DNA of 64,000 nt from 55-13 sp037190145 (GCA_037190145.1 JBBCJU010000002.1:62001-126000); one strand, 5' to 3'; positions 34,629 to 43,988 are shown, counted from the stretch's first letter. The notes: generated by a model not told the origin, from the sequence alone. Program-made: numbers and translations.

Positions 34629-35158
34629 GAGCTTTGCTTCTATTGGCGATCCTAGCTTGTGGGTTTGCTCAAGCTTGCAAAAATGAAGTACCCAACTATC
34701 GTGTGACTTCAACGGACGGGAAGGTAAGAAGTCGAGCGGCCCTTGTAGGGAAGCCGACGATCTTCTTGTTTATGAAACTGGGTTGTCCTGCAAATCCAGA
34801 AGCGATCCCAAGGTTCAACCGTTTGGCGACATCCTTGAAAGGCAAGGTGGATGTTGTAGGCATCATTAACGCAGACTTGGCGACAGCCAAAAAGTTTGCG
34901 AGAGAGATGAAAATCACCTTTCCATTGCTTCCGGATGCGAAGAAGACCTTGATCAAGGGCTTCGGTGCAAAGCGGAGTTTAGAAATGACCTATAGCGCAC
35001 CGAAGTCAGGGCTGGCGAAGTATCCCAAGGTTTGGGATGGCTACTCCCGATCCATGCTTCAAGAGGTGCTGGACGGTATTGGCCATCATGGATTTAAACT
35101 TCCAAAGATCGCAATCCCATACTTTCCAATAGAAAAGCGCGGAGGTTGCATGTACTAA
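34625..35158 (+). CDS. Secreted thioredoxin-fold (redoxin) protein
   Basis: This 177-residue protein has a signal peptide (MRALLLLAILACGFAQA). KPTIFLFMKLGCPANPEA is a peroxiredoxin/AhpC-type segment with one Cys where thioredoxins have CxxC. IINADLATAKKFAREMKITFPLLPDA continues the fold. A single-Cys redoxin in the periplasm could handle peroxide or thiols; activity unproven. It overlaps the prepilin gene, so it is co-translated with it. Confidence 0.75.
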   Translation: MRALLLLAILACGFAQACKNEVPNYRVTSTDGKVRSRAALVGKPTIFLFMKLGCPANPEAIPRFNRLATSLKGKVDVVGIINADLATAKKFAREMKITFPLLPDAKKTLIKGFGAKRSLEMTYSAPKSGLAKYPKVWDGYSRSMLQEVLDGIGHHGFKLPKIAIPYFPIEKRGGCMY

Positions 35159-35165
35159 ATCTATC

Positions 35166-35198
35166 CTCTCCCTTCACCAAGACTGGGTGAAGGGAGAG
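35166..35198. terminator. Bidirectional terminator hairpin
   Basis: A perfect 13-bp stem, CTCTCCCTTCACC and GGTGAAGGGAGAG, separates the convergent redoxin and dienelactone hydrolase genes. Confidence 0.7.
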
Positions 35199-35209
35199 AC
35201 AAGTATCTT

Positions 35210-35974
35210 TCAGCCGCCGAAAACCTCTTTGAAGAAGTCTTGCATGGCAATCCAGCTTCGCCGGTCGGCATCAGCATTGTATTGCCCACCGCCAATCACG
35301 GTAAAGGCGTGGACATTTAGGTTATAGACCACCGTTTGGTGATCAATCTTTGCATCCCTCATTTCGTTCAGATAGCCAACAAACTGCTCGATGGGAACCG
35401 CAGGATCTTGCGCGGCATGGACGGTCATGACTTTGCCCTTAAACCCACCTTCCTTCGCAGGTAAGGGGGTGGTCAAGCTTCCGTGGAAGCTAACCACTCC
35501 CACGACATCTGCACCGCTCCGGGCCATTTCCAAGACTCCACCCCCGCCGAAGCAATAGCCAATCGCGGCGGTTTTTTTGGAATCAACGTTCGTTTGCTTC
35601 TTTAGCTCTTCCAAGCCCGCTTGGAGACGAGCCCGAAAGAGGGGAACATCAGCACGATACTTCCCAGCATGCTGGCCGTTCTCTTGGACTGTTTTAGGTC
35701 GGCTGTTTTTGCCATAAATATCAGCGGCAAAAGCGACATAACCCATCTCCGCAAGCATCTTGGCGCGTGTTTCTTCATAGCCAGTAATGCCATCCCAGTC
35801 ATGAATGATAAGAACGCCTGGTCGAGGACCGGTCTTTGAGTCGTCGTAGGCAAGGAAGCCCTCTAGGACGGTATCGCCTTGTTTGTACTCAACTTTCTTG
35901 GTGACGATAGCCGCCGATCCAAGTGCAGCAAACAATCCGAGAGCCAAAGCAGATGTGATACATCGTTTAATCAT
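35210..35974 (-). CDS. Secreted dienelactone hydrolase family protein
   Basis: This 254-residue alpha/beta hydrolase has a signal peptide (ITSALALGLFAALGSA). The ATG at 35974 is chosen because GGAGGG precedes it and it opens the signal peptide. The DLH triad is visible: nucleophile Cys in IGYCFGGGG, Asp in AAQDPAVP and His in LNVHAFT. VLIIHDWDGI is the oxyanion-side strand. Substrate unknown. Confidence 0.85.
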   Translation of the reverse strand: MIKRCITSALALGLFAALGSAAIVTKKVEYKQGDTVLEGFLAYDDSKTGPRPGVLIIHDWDGITGYEETRAKMLAEMGYVAFAADIYGKNSRPKTVQENGQHAGKYRADVPLFRARLQAGLEELKKQTNVDSKKTAAIGYCFGGGGVLEMARSGADVVGVVSFHGSLTTPLPAKEGGFKGKVMTVHAAQDPAVPIEQFVGYLNEMRDAKIDHQTVVYNLNVHAFTVIGGGQYNADADRRSWIAMQDFFKEVFGG

Positions 35975-36010
35975 GTAAATTCCCTCCAACATATCCAGTA
36001 GTAACGAATT

Positions 36011-36412
36011 CTACGCTGGGTTCCGTTGAGTTTTGTCTTTACGAGGGAGGGCGAAGTTTGTGTAGAGACTCATGATTAGGCCAAAAACGAATCCGACCGC
36101 CGTTCCTGTTTGAACGATGTTAGGATCCAAGTCGGCCCCAGTTAAGAGTTTGATCATGAGGTGAACATAGGTTGGGGAGTTGTCTTTGTATCCTAAAAGA
36201 TCTCGGATCTGAAAATGCCAATCCGTACACAGGCAGTAACCGAGGCCATACCAAATTCCCATGATGAACCACGAGGCGGCAGTGGCAAGAATAGTGGCTA
36301 AATGCCAACGTCGGGTTTTAGGCCAGATCCATCCAACAAGGTTAAAGATCACCAGGCCGGTATGAAACACCCAGAAAGCGATATCTAAAACCTGTAACCC
36401 AAATCGACCCAT
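36011..36412 (-). CDS. DUF2784-like integral membrane protein
   Basis: This 133-residue protein has four predicted membrane helices. The block GYCLCTDWHFQIRDLLG followed by YVHLMIKLLTG matches the DUF2784 pattern (Cys and TDW before a short amphipathic region). Function is unknown. It lies 54 bases downstream of hmgA on the same strand and may be read with it. Confidence 0.65.
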   Translation of the reverse strand: MGRFGLQVLDIAFWVFHTGLVIFNLVGWIWPKTRRWHLATILATAASWFIMGIWYGLGYCLCTDWHFQIRDLLGYKDNSPTYVHLMIKLLTGADLDPNIVQTGTAVGFVFGLIMSLYTNFALPRKDKTQRNPA

Positions 36413-36466
36413 GTTTTATATGTTGCGTCAATTTGGGGTGGTGCAGGGTCTTAGTTTGATCAGACT

Positions 36467-37627
36467 TTATCGAACCGTCTTCCAACTTTCCCAATAACCG
36501 GGATCTTCAATCTCTAGAGCTTCTTTGGTTAGGTTCAAAGGAGCGTAAGTATCAAGCATGACGGCTAATTCCTCGGTCTTGGTTGCGCCGATACTGGCCT
36601 CGGTTGCACCTGGCTGCGGTCCGTGGGGGATTCCCAGAGGGTGGATGGTGATGCTGCCTTCCTCAATGCCTTTACGAGACCCGAACTTGTCGTTGCAGTA
36701 GTACAAAACCTCATCAGAGTCCACATTGGAGTGGTTGTAGGGAACCACGATTGCTTCGGGATGGTAATCCAGCATTCTTGGGCAGAAAGAGCAAATTACG
36801 AATCCAGCGCCTTGGAAGGTTTGGTGGATGGGTGGTGGCATATGTAGCTTGCCGGTTATCGGCTGGAAATCATTAATGTTGAATGCGTAAGGGTAAACAT
36901 ATCCATCCCAACCAACGATATCAAACGGGTGATAAGGATAGACATACTTGGTCATTCTTCCGCGAGCTTTGACGTGAACCGCAAACTCTCCGGTTTCATC
37001 ATGAGTAATGAGCTCGGTTGGAGGACGAAAATCGCGTTCCTTATACGGAGCATGTTCAAGAAATTGCCCGTAATCATTACGATATCGTTTGGGTGTCGTG
37101 ATTTGACCATGGCTCTCAATGGCAATCATCGCAACCGGAAGTTGGTCGAAAACGAGCGTGTATATGGTGCCACGAGGAACGACTATGTAGTCTCCTGGCT
37201 TAAAGGGAACTACACCGTACATGGACTCCATCTGCCCTGATCCGTCGTGGATGAAAAGAAGTTCATCTCCTTCGGCATTCTTATAAAGGTAGTCCATCTG
37301 TTCAGCTACATTGGCTTGAAACCAGATCACATCTCGGTTGCCCATGAGAGGGATACGACCGGTTATGGCATCTCCCTTTGGCGACATCCGCCGCGTCTTT
37401 AAGTGGCGATGGTGAAGCGGTTCTGAATCTAAGAAAATAGGCTCAACTTTACCCATATCCTCCCAAGAACTCACCTCGGTAGGTTGGTTGATGTGGTAGG
37501 TCGTTGACATGGGTCCGCTAAACCCGTGGGTGCTAACCAGCTGCTCGGTATAGAGTTTGCCGTTTGGTTGGCGGAATTGGATATGGTGTTTGCGGGGAAG
37601 TTGGCCGAGGGCGTGGTATCGAGGCAT
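36467..37627 (-). CDS. hmgA: Homogentisate 1,2-dioxygenase
   Basis: HmgA opens the ring of homogentisate in tyrosine/phenylalanine catabolism, using Fe(II) and oxygen. The 386-residue protein shows PFDIVGWDGYVYPYAFNI, FCPRMLDYHPEA, PYNHSNVDSDEVLYY and HPLGIPHGPQPGA, with the His/Glu iron ligands in the last three. AGGAGA lies before the ATG. The other pathway genes (maleylacetoacetate isomerase, fumarylacetoacetase) are not in the window. Confidence 0.9.
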   Translation of the reverse strand: MPRYHALGQLPRKHHIQFRQPNGKLYTEQLVSTHGFSGPMSTTYHINQPTEVSSWEDMGKVEPIFLDSEPLHHRHLKTRRMSPKGDAITGRIPLMGNRDVIWFQANVAEQMDYLYKNAEGDELLFIHDGSGQMESMYGVVPFKPGDYIVVPRGTIYTLVFDQLPVAMIAIESHGQITTPKRYRNDYGQFLEHAPYKERDFRPPTELITHDETGEFAVHVKARGRMTKYVYPYHPFDIVGWDGYVYPYAFNINDFQPITGKLHMPPPIHQTFQGAGFVICSFCPRMLDYHPEAIVVPYNHSNVDSDEVLYYCNDKFGSRKGIEEGSITIHPLGIPHGPQPGATEASIGATKTEELAVMLDTYAPLNLTKEALEIEDPGYWESWKTVR

Positions 37628-37752
37628 CGTTGTCTCCTAGTGCAGTTGCTGGGAGTTTACTTAGTTGAATGGCGTGATCGTTAAAGATCATTCAATAGAG
37701 GCATCGCAACAGATGTGTCACAAGACGATTTGATTGGAGAGCTATGCAGATG

Positions 37753-37758
37753 TAGACT
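37753..37758 (+). promoter_or_regulatory. -10 element TAGACT, six bases before the ATG start
   Basis: TAGACT, GACGCC, ATG at 37765. Leaderless layout; no ribosome site. Confidence 0.4.
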
Positions 37759-37764
37759 GACGCC

Positions 37765-38520
37765 ATGCGATTCGGTGTTTGTTGTTCTCTGGACAAAGCA
37801 AGCAAGGTTATAGAAGCCGGTTTTGATTACGTGGAGCTCCCGGCTGGAACTTGGTTTGGTCAGGTGGAAGAACCGGATTGGGATGCGTTGGATGTGATTC
37901 CAGTGGAAACGACAAACCTGTTTATTCATGGGGACTTGAAAATTGTTGGACCGGATAAAGGGGATATCCGGGGTTATGCGGAGCGGATGATTCCTAGAGC
38001 GGCCAAGGCTGGGGTGCAGGTGATGGTCTTTGGAAGTGGGGGCGCACGTCGATCTCCTGCGGGCTATGACCTGGATACTGCAGAGGATGATTTTCTATCT
38101 GCGGTCCAAATCTGCTCAGATATTGGGGCGCGTTATGGTGTGACCATTGCTCCCGAAGCTCTACGTAGAGAGGAAACAAACGTAGGGAATTACCTTGGTG
38201 ATCTGGCTAGGATAATGGGATACCGGAAACTAAGTTTCACTGCGGATTGCTACCATGCATTACACCAACCTGGGGCTCAGGCAGAGCAACCTGATTTCTG
38301 GGAAGGGGAGTTGCCATTTGCTCCCGCCCATGTGCATCTGGCAAGCAAGGATCGGACATGGAAACTTGCAGAAGCTCCAGAGATTTTGGGCTTTATGAAT
38401 CGTCTGAAAACACTGGGCTACGATGAAAGAATGAGCTTTGAGTGCCATTGGGAAGACTTTGAAAGCGAGCTGCCCGAGGCAAGGGAACAAGTACAGCAAC
38501 TTTGGAACTCAATCTCCTAA
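37765..38520 (+). CDS. TIM-barrel sugar isomerase/epimerase-like protein
   Basis: This 251-residue protein of the AP_endonuc_2/xylose-isomerase-like superfamily starts MRFGVCCSLDKA and has GFDYVELPAG, VMVFGSGGAR, ITIAPEAL-type and FTADCYHAL strand ends, and MSFECHWEDF near the end. The metal-ligand Glu/Asp/His pattern fits sugar phosphate isomerases/epimerases. Substrate cannot be inferred, and its neighbours give no pathway. Confidence 0.8.
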   Translation: MRFGVCCSLDKASKVIEAGFDYVELPAGTWFGQVEEPDWDALDVIPVETTNLFIHGDLKIVGPDKGDIRGYAERMIPRAAKAGVQVMVFGSGGARRSPAGYDLDTAEDDFLSAVQICSDIGARYGVTIAPEALRREETNVGNYLGDLARIMGYRKLSFTADCYHALHQPGAQAEQPDFWEGELPFAPAHVHLASKDRTWKLAEAPEILGFMNRLKTLGYDERMSFECHWEDFESELPEAREQVQQLWNSIS

Positions 38521-38668
38521 AAGAGCCGGTATTCTCATCAGCAAGCAAGTTTTGTGCCGGTTTTTTAGACTAAGGCACAAAGCTAAAGCAAATTGTCAGA
38601 CTTTTTTTGAAAATGCCCTAAAGAGATTCGGGAGACAATCCGAAGATCATATCAGCGACAAAACGTCT

Positions 38669-38779
38669 GCGACAGAAAAAGGCACGGTAGAGGCGACTCT
38701 ATACACGCAAAGCCACGGGTCTCACCCAGCTTGAGAGGAAACTCAAAGAGCAAAACGAGATAGCCGGGATACCTGTCTG
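38669..38779 (+). ncRNA. Cyclic di-GMP-I (GEMM) riboswitch upstream of flgM
   Basis: The core matches the class I c-di-GMP aptamer. P1 is GACAG (38671-38675) with CTGTC (38773-38777). AAAAAGGCA follows, then a stem GTAGAG/CTCTAT capped by a GCGA tetraloop. The hallmark ACGCAAAGCCACGGGTCT (38704-38721) comes next, an apical hairpin TTGAG/CTCAA, and the closing GATAGCCGGGATACC (38759-38773). The SD-like AAGGA lies 13 bases after P1, so control of flgM translation is more likely than termination. The 150 bases before it hold a weak terminator-like pairing at 38520-38570. Confidence 0.85.
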
Positions 38780-38802
38780 AGATCAGTGCTAAGGATAAAA
38801 CC

Positions 38803-39066
38803 ATGCGGATATCAGACAACGAAGTAAAGAAGATTCTCTCGGGCTCTGCCCTCGTGACAGAAATCGAGAACCAAGGCCGAATTTTGGACCGTGATGCGGA
38901 TGCAAAATTGGCTGAAGAAGTGACGCAAGACGTACTTGCAATGGGCGATCGAGAAGATCAGATCGCGGATTTGAAGGCTCGGATTGAATCGGGGACTTAC
39001 AATCCAACGGGTGATGAAATCGCAGACGCGATGATTCGGCGTACTATTGCTGACCGGATTCGATAG
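38803..39066 (+). CDS. flgM: Anti-sigma-28 factor FlgM
   Basis: This 87-residue protein has the FlgM C-terminal signature REDQIADLKARIESGTY followed by GDEIADAMI. This helix pair binds and inhibits the flagellar sigma factor FliA until hook completion. An AAGGA ribosome site lies eight bases before the ATG, directly after the c-di-GMP riboswitch. motA-motB are 4 kb away, but no fliA is in the window. Confidence 0.85.
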   Translation: MRISDNEVKKILSGSALVTEIENQGRILDRDADAKLAEEVTQDVLAMGDREDQIADLKARIESGTYNPTGDEIADAMIRRTIADRIR

Positions 39067-39094
39067 GCTGGAGACCGCATGGTCTCTGGCTTTT
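39067..39094 (+). terminator. Intrinsic terminator of flgM
   Basis: GAGACC/GGTCTC with a GCAT loop, extended by outer pairs, then TTTT, immediately after the flgM stop codon. Confidence 0.7.
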
Positions 39095-39102
39095 GCCGGT
39101 TT

Positions 39103-39408
39103 TTAGCCTTGGTGCATTGTGGTTATATCTGCATCGATAGCACGGGCTAGATCTTCCATCACCACTCCCACATACCACGGCTTATGCTGGTCGGTCGGAG
39201 TTTCATGCCAATCATAGAGGTAACCCTGCACCAAACTGGTTCCGGGCAAAGCATGGCTTAGGTTATGGCGAGGAAGCCACACCTCCATGAGTACCGGATA
39301 ATAGTCCGAAGGCATGGGAGGTTGCATGAGTTTGTAGTCATCCGTGACATCCACTATTACAACTTTGGCGAGATTGAATTCCCAGAGATTGCCGATGAGT
39401 TCTGCCAT
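39103..39408 (-). CDS. Hypothetical protein, 101 residues
   Basis: A compact frame starting MAELIGNLWEFNL with LAKVVIVDVTDDYKL and several Trp/Tyr-rich segments (VLMEVWLPRHN, KPWYVGVVME). No signal peptide, membrane segment or known family. The amino-acid composition is protein-like and it fits neatly between flgM and the metzincin gene, so it is probably real. Confidence 0.5.
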   Translation of the reverse strand: MAELIGNLWEFNLAKVVIVDVTDDYKLMQPPMPSDYYPVLMEVWLPRHNLSHALPGTSLVQGYLYDWHETPTDQHKPWYVGVVMEDLARAIDADITTMHQG

Positions 39409-39495
39409 GTGCGTTATCCCTAACGTCTGATGGGACGGGGCAGAGGGCAGGAAGGGAGCAGAAAAATCGACTCAGCGACTTATCGACAAAATCTT

Positions 39496-42030
39496 TTACT
39501 GCTCACCTAAATAAATGATGGAATGACGGATCCCGAAATCTCGGAAAAACGAGATGTCGTCATGGTCTCCCATTGGGGTGTCGTCAATTCCCATCGCCTT
39601 GTAAGCCACGTGCAAATTGTTATCCGTTGGACCTTGTACGCCATCCACCCACCGATAGGCATACAGGATGTCACCCTTATACCAAGTTGCGGCGGGAGCA
39701 GATCGAGTTTGAGTCCACTCATCGTAGTAGCGCTTGACCAACCACCCGCCATTCACAGATTTATCCGCAATCTGTTCGGCTACATAAGCGCAAGCCCAAG
39801 GAGCTTGGGGAGTCGTGAATCCTTGTCCAAAGAATCGTAAGCGGCCCTCGGGACCAGAGTCACGAGTGCGTTCAAAAAGCAATGTGCATCGCGACTTGCC
39901 GCGATGTTGTCCCTTTTCACCACCGACCCAATCCATCCGTTTTTCGGCAAGGCCGGTCCTTGTTTCTTCGTACCAGCGAACTTGCCAACGAGAAAGAAGC
40001 TTTTCATCTTGATCTTGAGCCATGCCCACGACGACTTGTTTGCGAATCGTGTCGTAAGTCATGCCAACTGGAATGGTGCTTTTCTCCGCAAGCTGTCCAT
40101 CGCCAATCCATTTACCTTTCACCATCATTCGAAATGCGACCGATAAGTCGGTTGGATTCCAAAGGAATACATACAGGCGGTCTCCGCTGGCTCCGACGCT
40201 CGGCACCAAGGCCGGGTTCGAAGCCACGACCTCCGGCTCTGAATTCACTCCTATCGTCTTTTTTAGAACACCTCTTGATGTGGGATAAAAGACAACCAGA
40301 TATCCGTTGTGAGAGATCGCAACCGGATCACCGGTTAGTTCATCGCTCAACTGCATAGGTTCTTCCCAACGAAAAGGCTCAATGAGCTTTCGGTAGAGAA
40401 GTTTTCCAGGATTGTTCAGAGATAGGGTGGGGTCATTCTTTTTATCGCCGGGTGTATTGGGCTGTCCATAGAAGACATAAGCCTTGTCTTTATGCACGGC
40501 CAAATCCGGAGCCGTGTGGCTCTTTCCCACGTCATCACGACGTCCTCCTCCCGTTGCGTAAGAATAGTTGATATCTGCGCGAATCCCTTTTTCGCCAAAA
40601 ATGCCGTTCCAGTTCCAGTCTATGAGCGTGGTTTTGCCATTTGGCTTTAGGCGGAATCGATAAGGGCCTTTCTCCAGAAACTTCACCTTCTCATAAGGCA
40701 AAGGAATCTCTTCACTGAGATCAGTTTCCTTGAGTGTGTATCCGACTAAATCTCCCTTCGAGTAAGCAATCTTGTTGGGGTCGTCCTCCAGGCTATAGGA
40801 GTACGCATAGTTCATCAAACTGCGGTAAATGGGGCAGTAAGCTGGTTCCCAAAAACCGTTGTGATCCATACCGATCTGGTGCCCAAACTCGTGGAGGAAG
40901 ACAGCCCAAAGAGAGTTCGCGCCGCAGCCTCCCCCGTCGCCTAGCTGATCAGCTTGTCCTCCGCCTCCATTGCTCACCTGCATGAAGTGGGCAATCCCTC
41001 GATGCTTGTAAGGCAGAAACTTGTCTCGATTCGCCCACCAAGCGTTCTTCTTGTCATCGCCGGTGATTGGGTTGAGATAGATCAGTTGGAGCCCCCATCC
41101 TTTCGATCCATCGTGATTGACCACATCTAGCTTGGAATAGGTATCGACCACACGACCAAGCTCCTTTCGAAAATGGTCATCTTTCACATCATCGTAGCGA
41201 GCTACGTAACAAATGATGTCCATGCGCCTCGGGTTGCAGCCCAGAGCCTTGAAGTCTAGATCGCGAAATTTGCCTACCTCCCAACCGTCCAGAAGTCCGT
41301 CTCCGTCCGTATCGGGATTTAAAGGATCAGTGCCCAGCCGATCTTCCTCTTCATTGGTCAAGCCATCAAAATCTGGATCGAGTTCATTTGCTGAAACTTG
41401 GCGTGCAACCAGAACCTGATAGGCCGTGTGCTTTTCCTTGCCATAGCGATAGATGATCTGATCTTTATCGCCATCGTTATCAATATCTGCTTCGAACGTA
41501 ATGTGGGGGCCGCGAGGAAGGCGAGGTTTTGGGCCATTCTCAATCTTTTTTGTTTTTAGGTCGATGCGGTAGGCCGTTCGATTCGTGGTGCTAAAGGCAA
41601 ACAGAGTTTGTCCTTCCACAACCAAGGCGGGATTCTCTAGAACCCTAGGAAGTTTTAGCCATTCAGAGTCTTTCAGACGGCGATTCGCATAGGCTCCCGC
41701 TAACCGAATAGTTTGTCCGTCAAATAAGCCCAGAATGTCTGTTCCGGGAACGTTATCTATTTCAGCGGTTACGGCGGCTTGGCAATCTTTGCCCCAAGGA
41801 TTCAAAGCCTGAAAAGGTCGTCCCGCTTTTTGCCCTTGGACATTCAGTGAGACATCGATTATGCTGGCGCCAGGCCCGTGAACAGATATGAGGTCGGTAT
41901 ATCCGTCAGCATTGATATCGCCCACAAGGGGTATCCGAGGAGGAGCCGCGAAGTTAAGAGCCCAAGGTTGGGCGGGGGCATATGTAGGGGCAGGGAAGGC
42001 AAGGACAAGTGCAGCCGCAAAGCTCGTCAT
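39496..42030 (-). CDS. Secreted metzincin metalloprotease with calcium-binding repeats
   Basis: An 844-residue exported protein with an N-terminal signal (FAAALVLAFPAP). FG-GAP-like segments (VGDINADGYTDLISV, ADIDNDGDKDQII) come first. Thrombospondin-3-type calcium repeats follow (DPDFDGLTNEEED, NPDTDGDGLLDG). HEFGHQIGMDH near residue 380 is the HExxHxxGxxH zinc site of metzincins, with SLMNYAYSYS as the Met-turn. The C-terminal half is beta-propeller-like. It is probably a secreted or surface protease. A TAGGAT lies 20 bases before the ATG on the minus strand. Confidence 0.88.
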   Translation of the reverse strand: MTSFAAALVLAFPAPTYAPAQPWALNFAAPPRIPLVGDINADGYTDLISVHGPGASIIDVSLNVQGQKAGRPFQALNPWGKDCQAAVTAEIDNVPGTDILGLFDGQTIRLAGAYANRRLKDSEWLKLPRVLENPALVVEGQTLFAFSTTNRTAYRIDLKTKKIENGPKPRLPRGPHITFEADIDNDGDKDQIIYRYGKEKHTAYQVLVARQVSANELDPDFDGLTNEEEDRLGTDPLNPDTDGDGLLDGWEVGKFRDLDFKALGCNPRRMDIICYVARYDDVKDDHFRKELGRVVDTYSKLDVVNHDGSKGWGLQLIYLNPITGDDKKNAWWANRDKFLPYKHRGIAHFMQVSNGGGGQADQLGDGGGCGANSLWAVFLHEFGHQIGMDHNGFWEPAYCPIYRSLMNYAYSYSLEDDPNKIAYSKGDLVGYTLKETDLSEEIPLPYEKVKFLEKGPYRFRLKPNGKTTLIDWNWNGIFGEKGIRADINYSYATGGGRRDDVGKSHTAPDLAVHKDKAYVFYGQPNTPGDKKNDPTLSLNNPGKLLYRKLIEPFRWEEPMQLSDELTGDPVAISHNGYLVVFYPTSRGVLKKTIGVNSEPEVVASNPALVPSVGASGDRLYVFLWNPTDLSVAFRMMVKGKWIGDGQLAEKSTIPVGMTYDTIRKQVVVGMAQDQDEKLLSRWQVRWYEETRTGLAEKRMDWVGGEKGQHRGKSRCTLLFERTRDSGPEGRLRFFGQGFTTPQAPWACAYVAEQIADKSVNGGWLVKRYYDEWTQTRSAPAATWYKGDILYAYRWVDGVQGPTDNNLHVAYKAMGIDDTPMGDHDDISFFRDFGIRHSIIYLGEQ

Positions 42031-42219
42031 GGGAATCTTTTAACAATCGTATCCTAACCGTGCGACAGAATTCACGCACTTTGTATCAGTTGCTTACGCC
42101 CGTTTGTCTTCAATTGATTACCCTGAAGCTTCTTTAAGCCGTTTTCAACGTGGATTTGGCGCAGCCTAAGGCTAATGAACTATCTCAAATGGAGATATAG
42201 ATTTGGATTAGACTCGACG

Positions 42220-43068
42220 CTATTCAGTCTTGATGTCTACTGGCTCTGGTTGAGATACTTTTAACCGATTCTCGAACTCGTCCTTTGGTAGGTACTTGTT
42301 TGAATACGACGGTCTTGAATAGGGCAGCAAGAGACTGACCCGTCGATTAGAAATATCAAACGGCTTATCCGGTCGCTTTAGTTGGGTATCAGCCAAAGCT
42401 CGAATGCCATCGAACTGTTTCGCTAAAACTCCGGCCTTTTGAAGAGCCCGGCGCATTGAGTTTGCTCGATCCGCACTCAAATCCCAGTTGTTGTAGCTGT
42501 CTCCAGGATAAGGTTTGGCGTCTGTATGTCCCTCAATGACAATGGGGCGTCCAGTCTGCGAAAGGAGGGGTGCGATGCGTTTTACAAATTCCATTCCCTG
42601 GGGAAGAATCTGAGCGCTACCGCTTTGGAAAAACGTGGCAACGGTTGATTCGACTAATTCGATTCGTAATCCTTCCGTAGTTACATTGATCTCCACATAC
42701 TTGAGGAGTTTCTGAAGGTCTGCTGACGAAGAGATCCTCTTCGTGATTCCATCTTTAATGGCTTTAAGCTCTTTCTCATCTCCCTCATTAGCTTCCCCAG
42801 AACCTGGTCCCTTTCCTGAATTGGGCGCACCAGGGGGAGAGATGTTCATCTTGAGCTTGGGTTGGTTCTTTACAAACCCCATTGGATCATTAAAGTAGCC
42901 TTGTATCTGAGCCTTTGTTTCGTCAGAAAGGCCCATGATCCACATCACCATGAAGAACGCCATCATCGCCGTAACGAAGTCAGCATAAGCCACCTTCCAA
43001 GAGCCGCCGTGGTGACCATGGCCACCGTGACTCTTCTTCTTTTTGATGATGATGGGGGTATCAGCCAT
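42220..43068 (-). CDS. motB: Flagellar stator protein MotB
   Basis: MotB anchors the stator to peptidoglycan. The single N-terminal helix carries the proton-path Asp at residue 30 (VAYADFVTAMMAFFMVMWIM). The OmpA-like domain has VIEGHTDAKPY, NWDLSADRANSMRRAL and DISNRRVSLLL. A Gly/His-rich start (HGGHGHHGG) is unusual but harmless. It lies 62 bases downstream of motA on the same strand. Confidence 0.92.
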   Translation of the reverse strand: MADTPIIIKKKKSHGGHGHHGGSWKVAYADFVTAMMAFFMVMWIMGLSDETKAQIQGYFNDPMGFVKNQPKLKMNISPPGAPNSGKGPGSGEANEGDEKELKAIKDGITKRISSSADLQKLLKYVEINVTTEGLRIELVESTVATFFQSGSAQILPQGMEFVKRIAPLLSQTGRPIVIEGHTDAKPYPGDSYNNWDLSADRANSMRRALQKAGVLAKQFDGIRALADTQLKRPDKPFDISNRRVSLLLPYSRPSYSNKYLPKDEFENRLKVSQPEPVDIKTE

Positions 43069-43130
43069 GGGTGTGATCTTTCAAATGTGATTAGGTTGCT
43101 GAGCTGGAATTCAACATCAGCAATTCACTT

Positions 43131-43988
43131 TTAGGCCGCCTTGTCCTTAACTCCCTTCTCCATTTCGGCAAATCCTGGGCGCACACTGGGCTCAATGTTT
43201 CGTCGAGCAAACTCCACACAGGTGATTGGCGATTCGCCACGGGCAAAGCTGAAAAGTGCGAATCGTAAACAGTTTAGGTATTGACCTTCCGAGTTGAGTC
43301 GTAGCTGCATGGCGCGAGCCATGGGGGCGAAAATACCATAGGCTAAAAGGATTCCGAGGAACGTACCGACCAGCGCTGCGGCAACCGATTGACCAACGGC
43401 AGCGGCTTCGCCACCGATCTTGCCCATGGTGATGATGATTCCCAAAACCGCCGCAACAATTCCGAAACCCGGCATCGCATCGCCTACGGTCTGAACCGCG
43501 TCGGCGGGAATTGCGGCTTCGGCGTGAGCGACCTCAAGGTCCAACTCCATCATTTCACTGAGGTCGTGGGGGCCAACTGCACCGGTCAAAATGACTTTCA
43601 AAGTGTCGCAGAAGAAAGCGCTTGCATGATGGTTTGCCAAGAACGTTGGGTAGTTCTTCATGATGTCGCTTTTCTCTGGTTCTTCAATGTGCTTTTCTAA
43701 CCCGAGCAAGCCTTCTTTTCGGGCGACATTGAAGAGCTGATACATCATCTTCAGGACATCCAGGTAGGCATCTTTCGTGTAGGGATCAGGTTTTAGCAGT
43801 CCCATCACGCCTTTGATGGAAGCCGAGACATTCTTCATTCCGTTCGCGGCAAGGAAGGAGCCAAATCCGCATCCTCCGAGAACGATGAATTCGTTGACCT
43901 GGATCAATACGGCAATCTGGCCACCATGCATGACGTAACCAATCATGGTGGCGGCAAGGACAACAACGATGCCGATAATGACGAACAT
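43131..43988 (-). CDS. motA: Flagellar stator protein MotA
   Basis: This 285-residue inner-membrane stator channel begins MFVIIGIVVVLAATMIGYVMHGG and has four membrane helices. The block VGDAMPGFGIVAAVLGIIITMG with LVGTFLGILLAYGIFAPMA is the MotA proton-channel signature, and the cytoplasmic loop with YPTFLANHHAS contacts the rotor. It is co-transcribed with motB. CATATG five bases before the ATG with TTGCTC 17 bases further up may be its promoter. Confidence 0.92.
   Translation of the reverse strand: MFVIIGIVVVLAATMIGYVMHGGQIAVLIQVNEFIVLGGCGFGSFLAANGMKNVSASIKGVMGLLKPDPYTKDAYLDVLKMMYQLFNVARKEGLLGLEKHIEEPEKSDIMKNYPTFLANHHASAFFCDTLKVILTGAVGPHDLSEMMELDLEVAHAEAAIPADAVQTVGDAMPGFGIVAAVLGIIITMGKIGGEAAAVGQSVAAALVGTFLGILLAYGIFAPMARAMQLRLNSEGQYLNCLRFALFSFARGESPITCVEFARRNIEPSVRPGFAEMEKGVKDKAA

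Noticed and set aside
38795..38802. (T)AAGGAT before flgM as another leaderless -10
   Set aside because: The riboswitch requires a transcript starting upstream, and AAGGA at eight bases is a good ribosome site.
42060..42200. Small hairpins between the metzincin gene and motB
   Set aside because: Short stems without T-runs; I could not give them a role.
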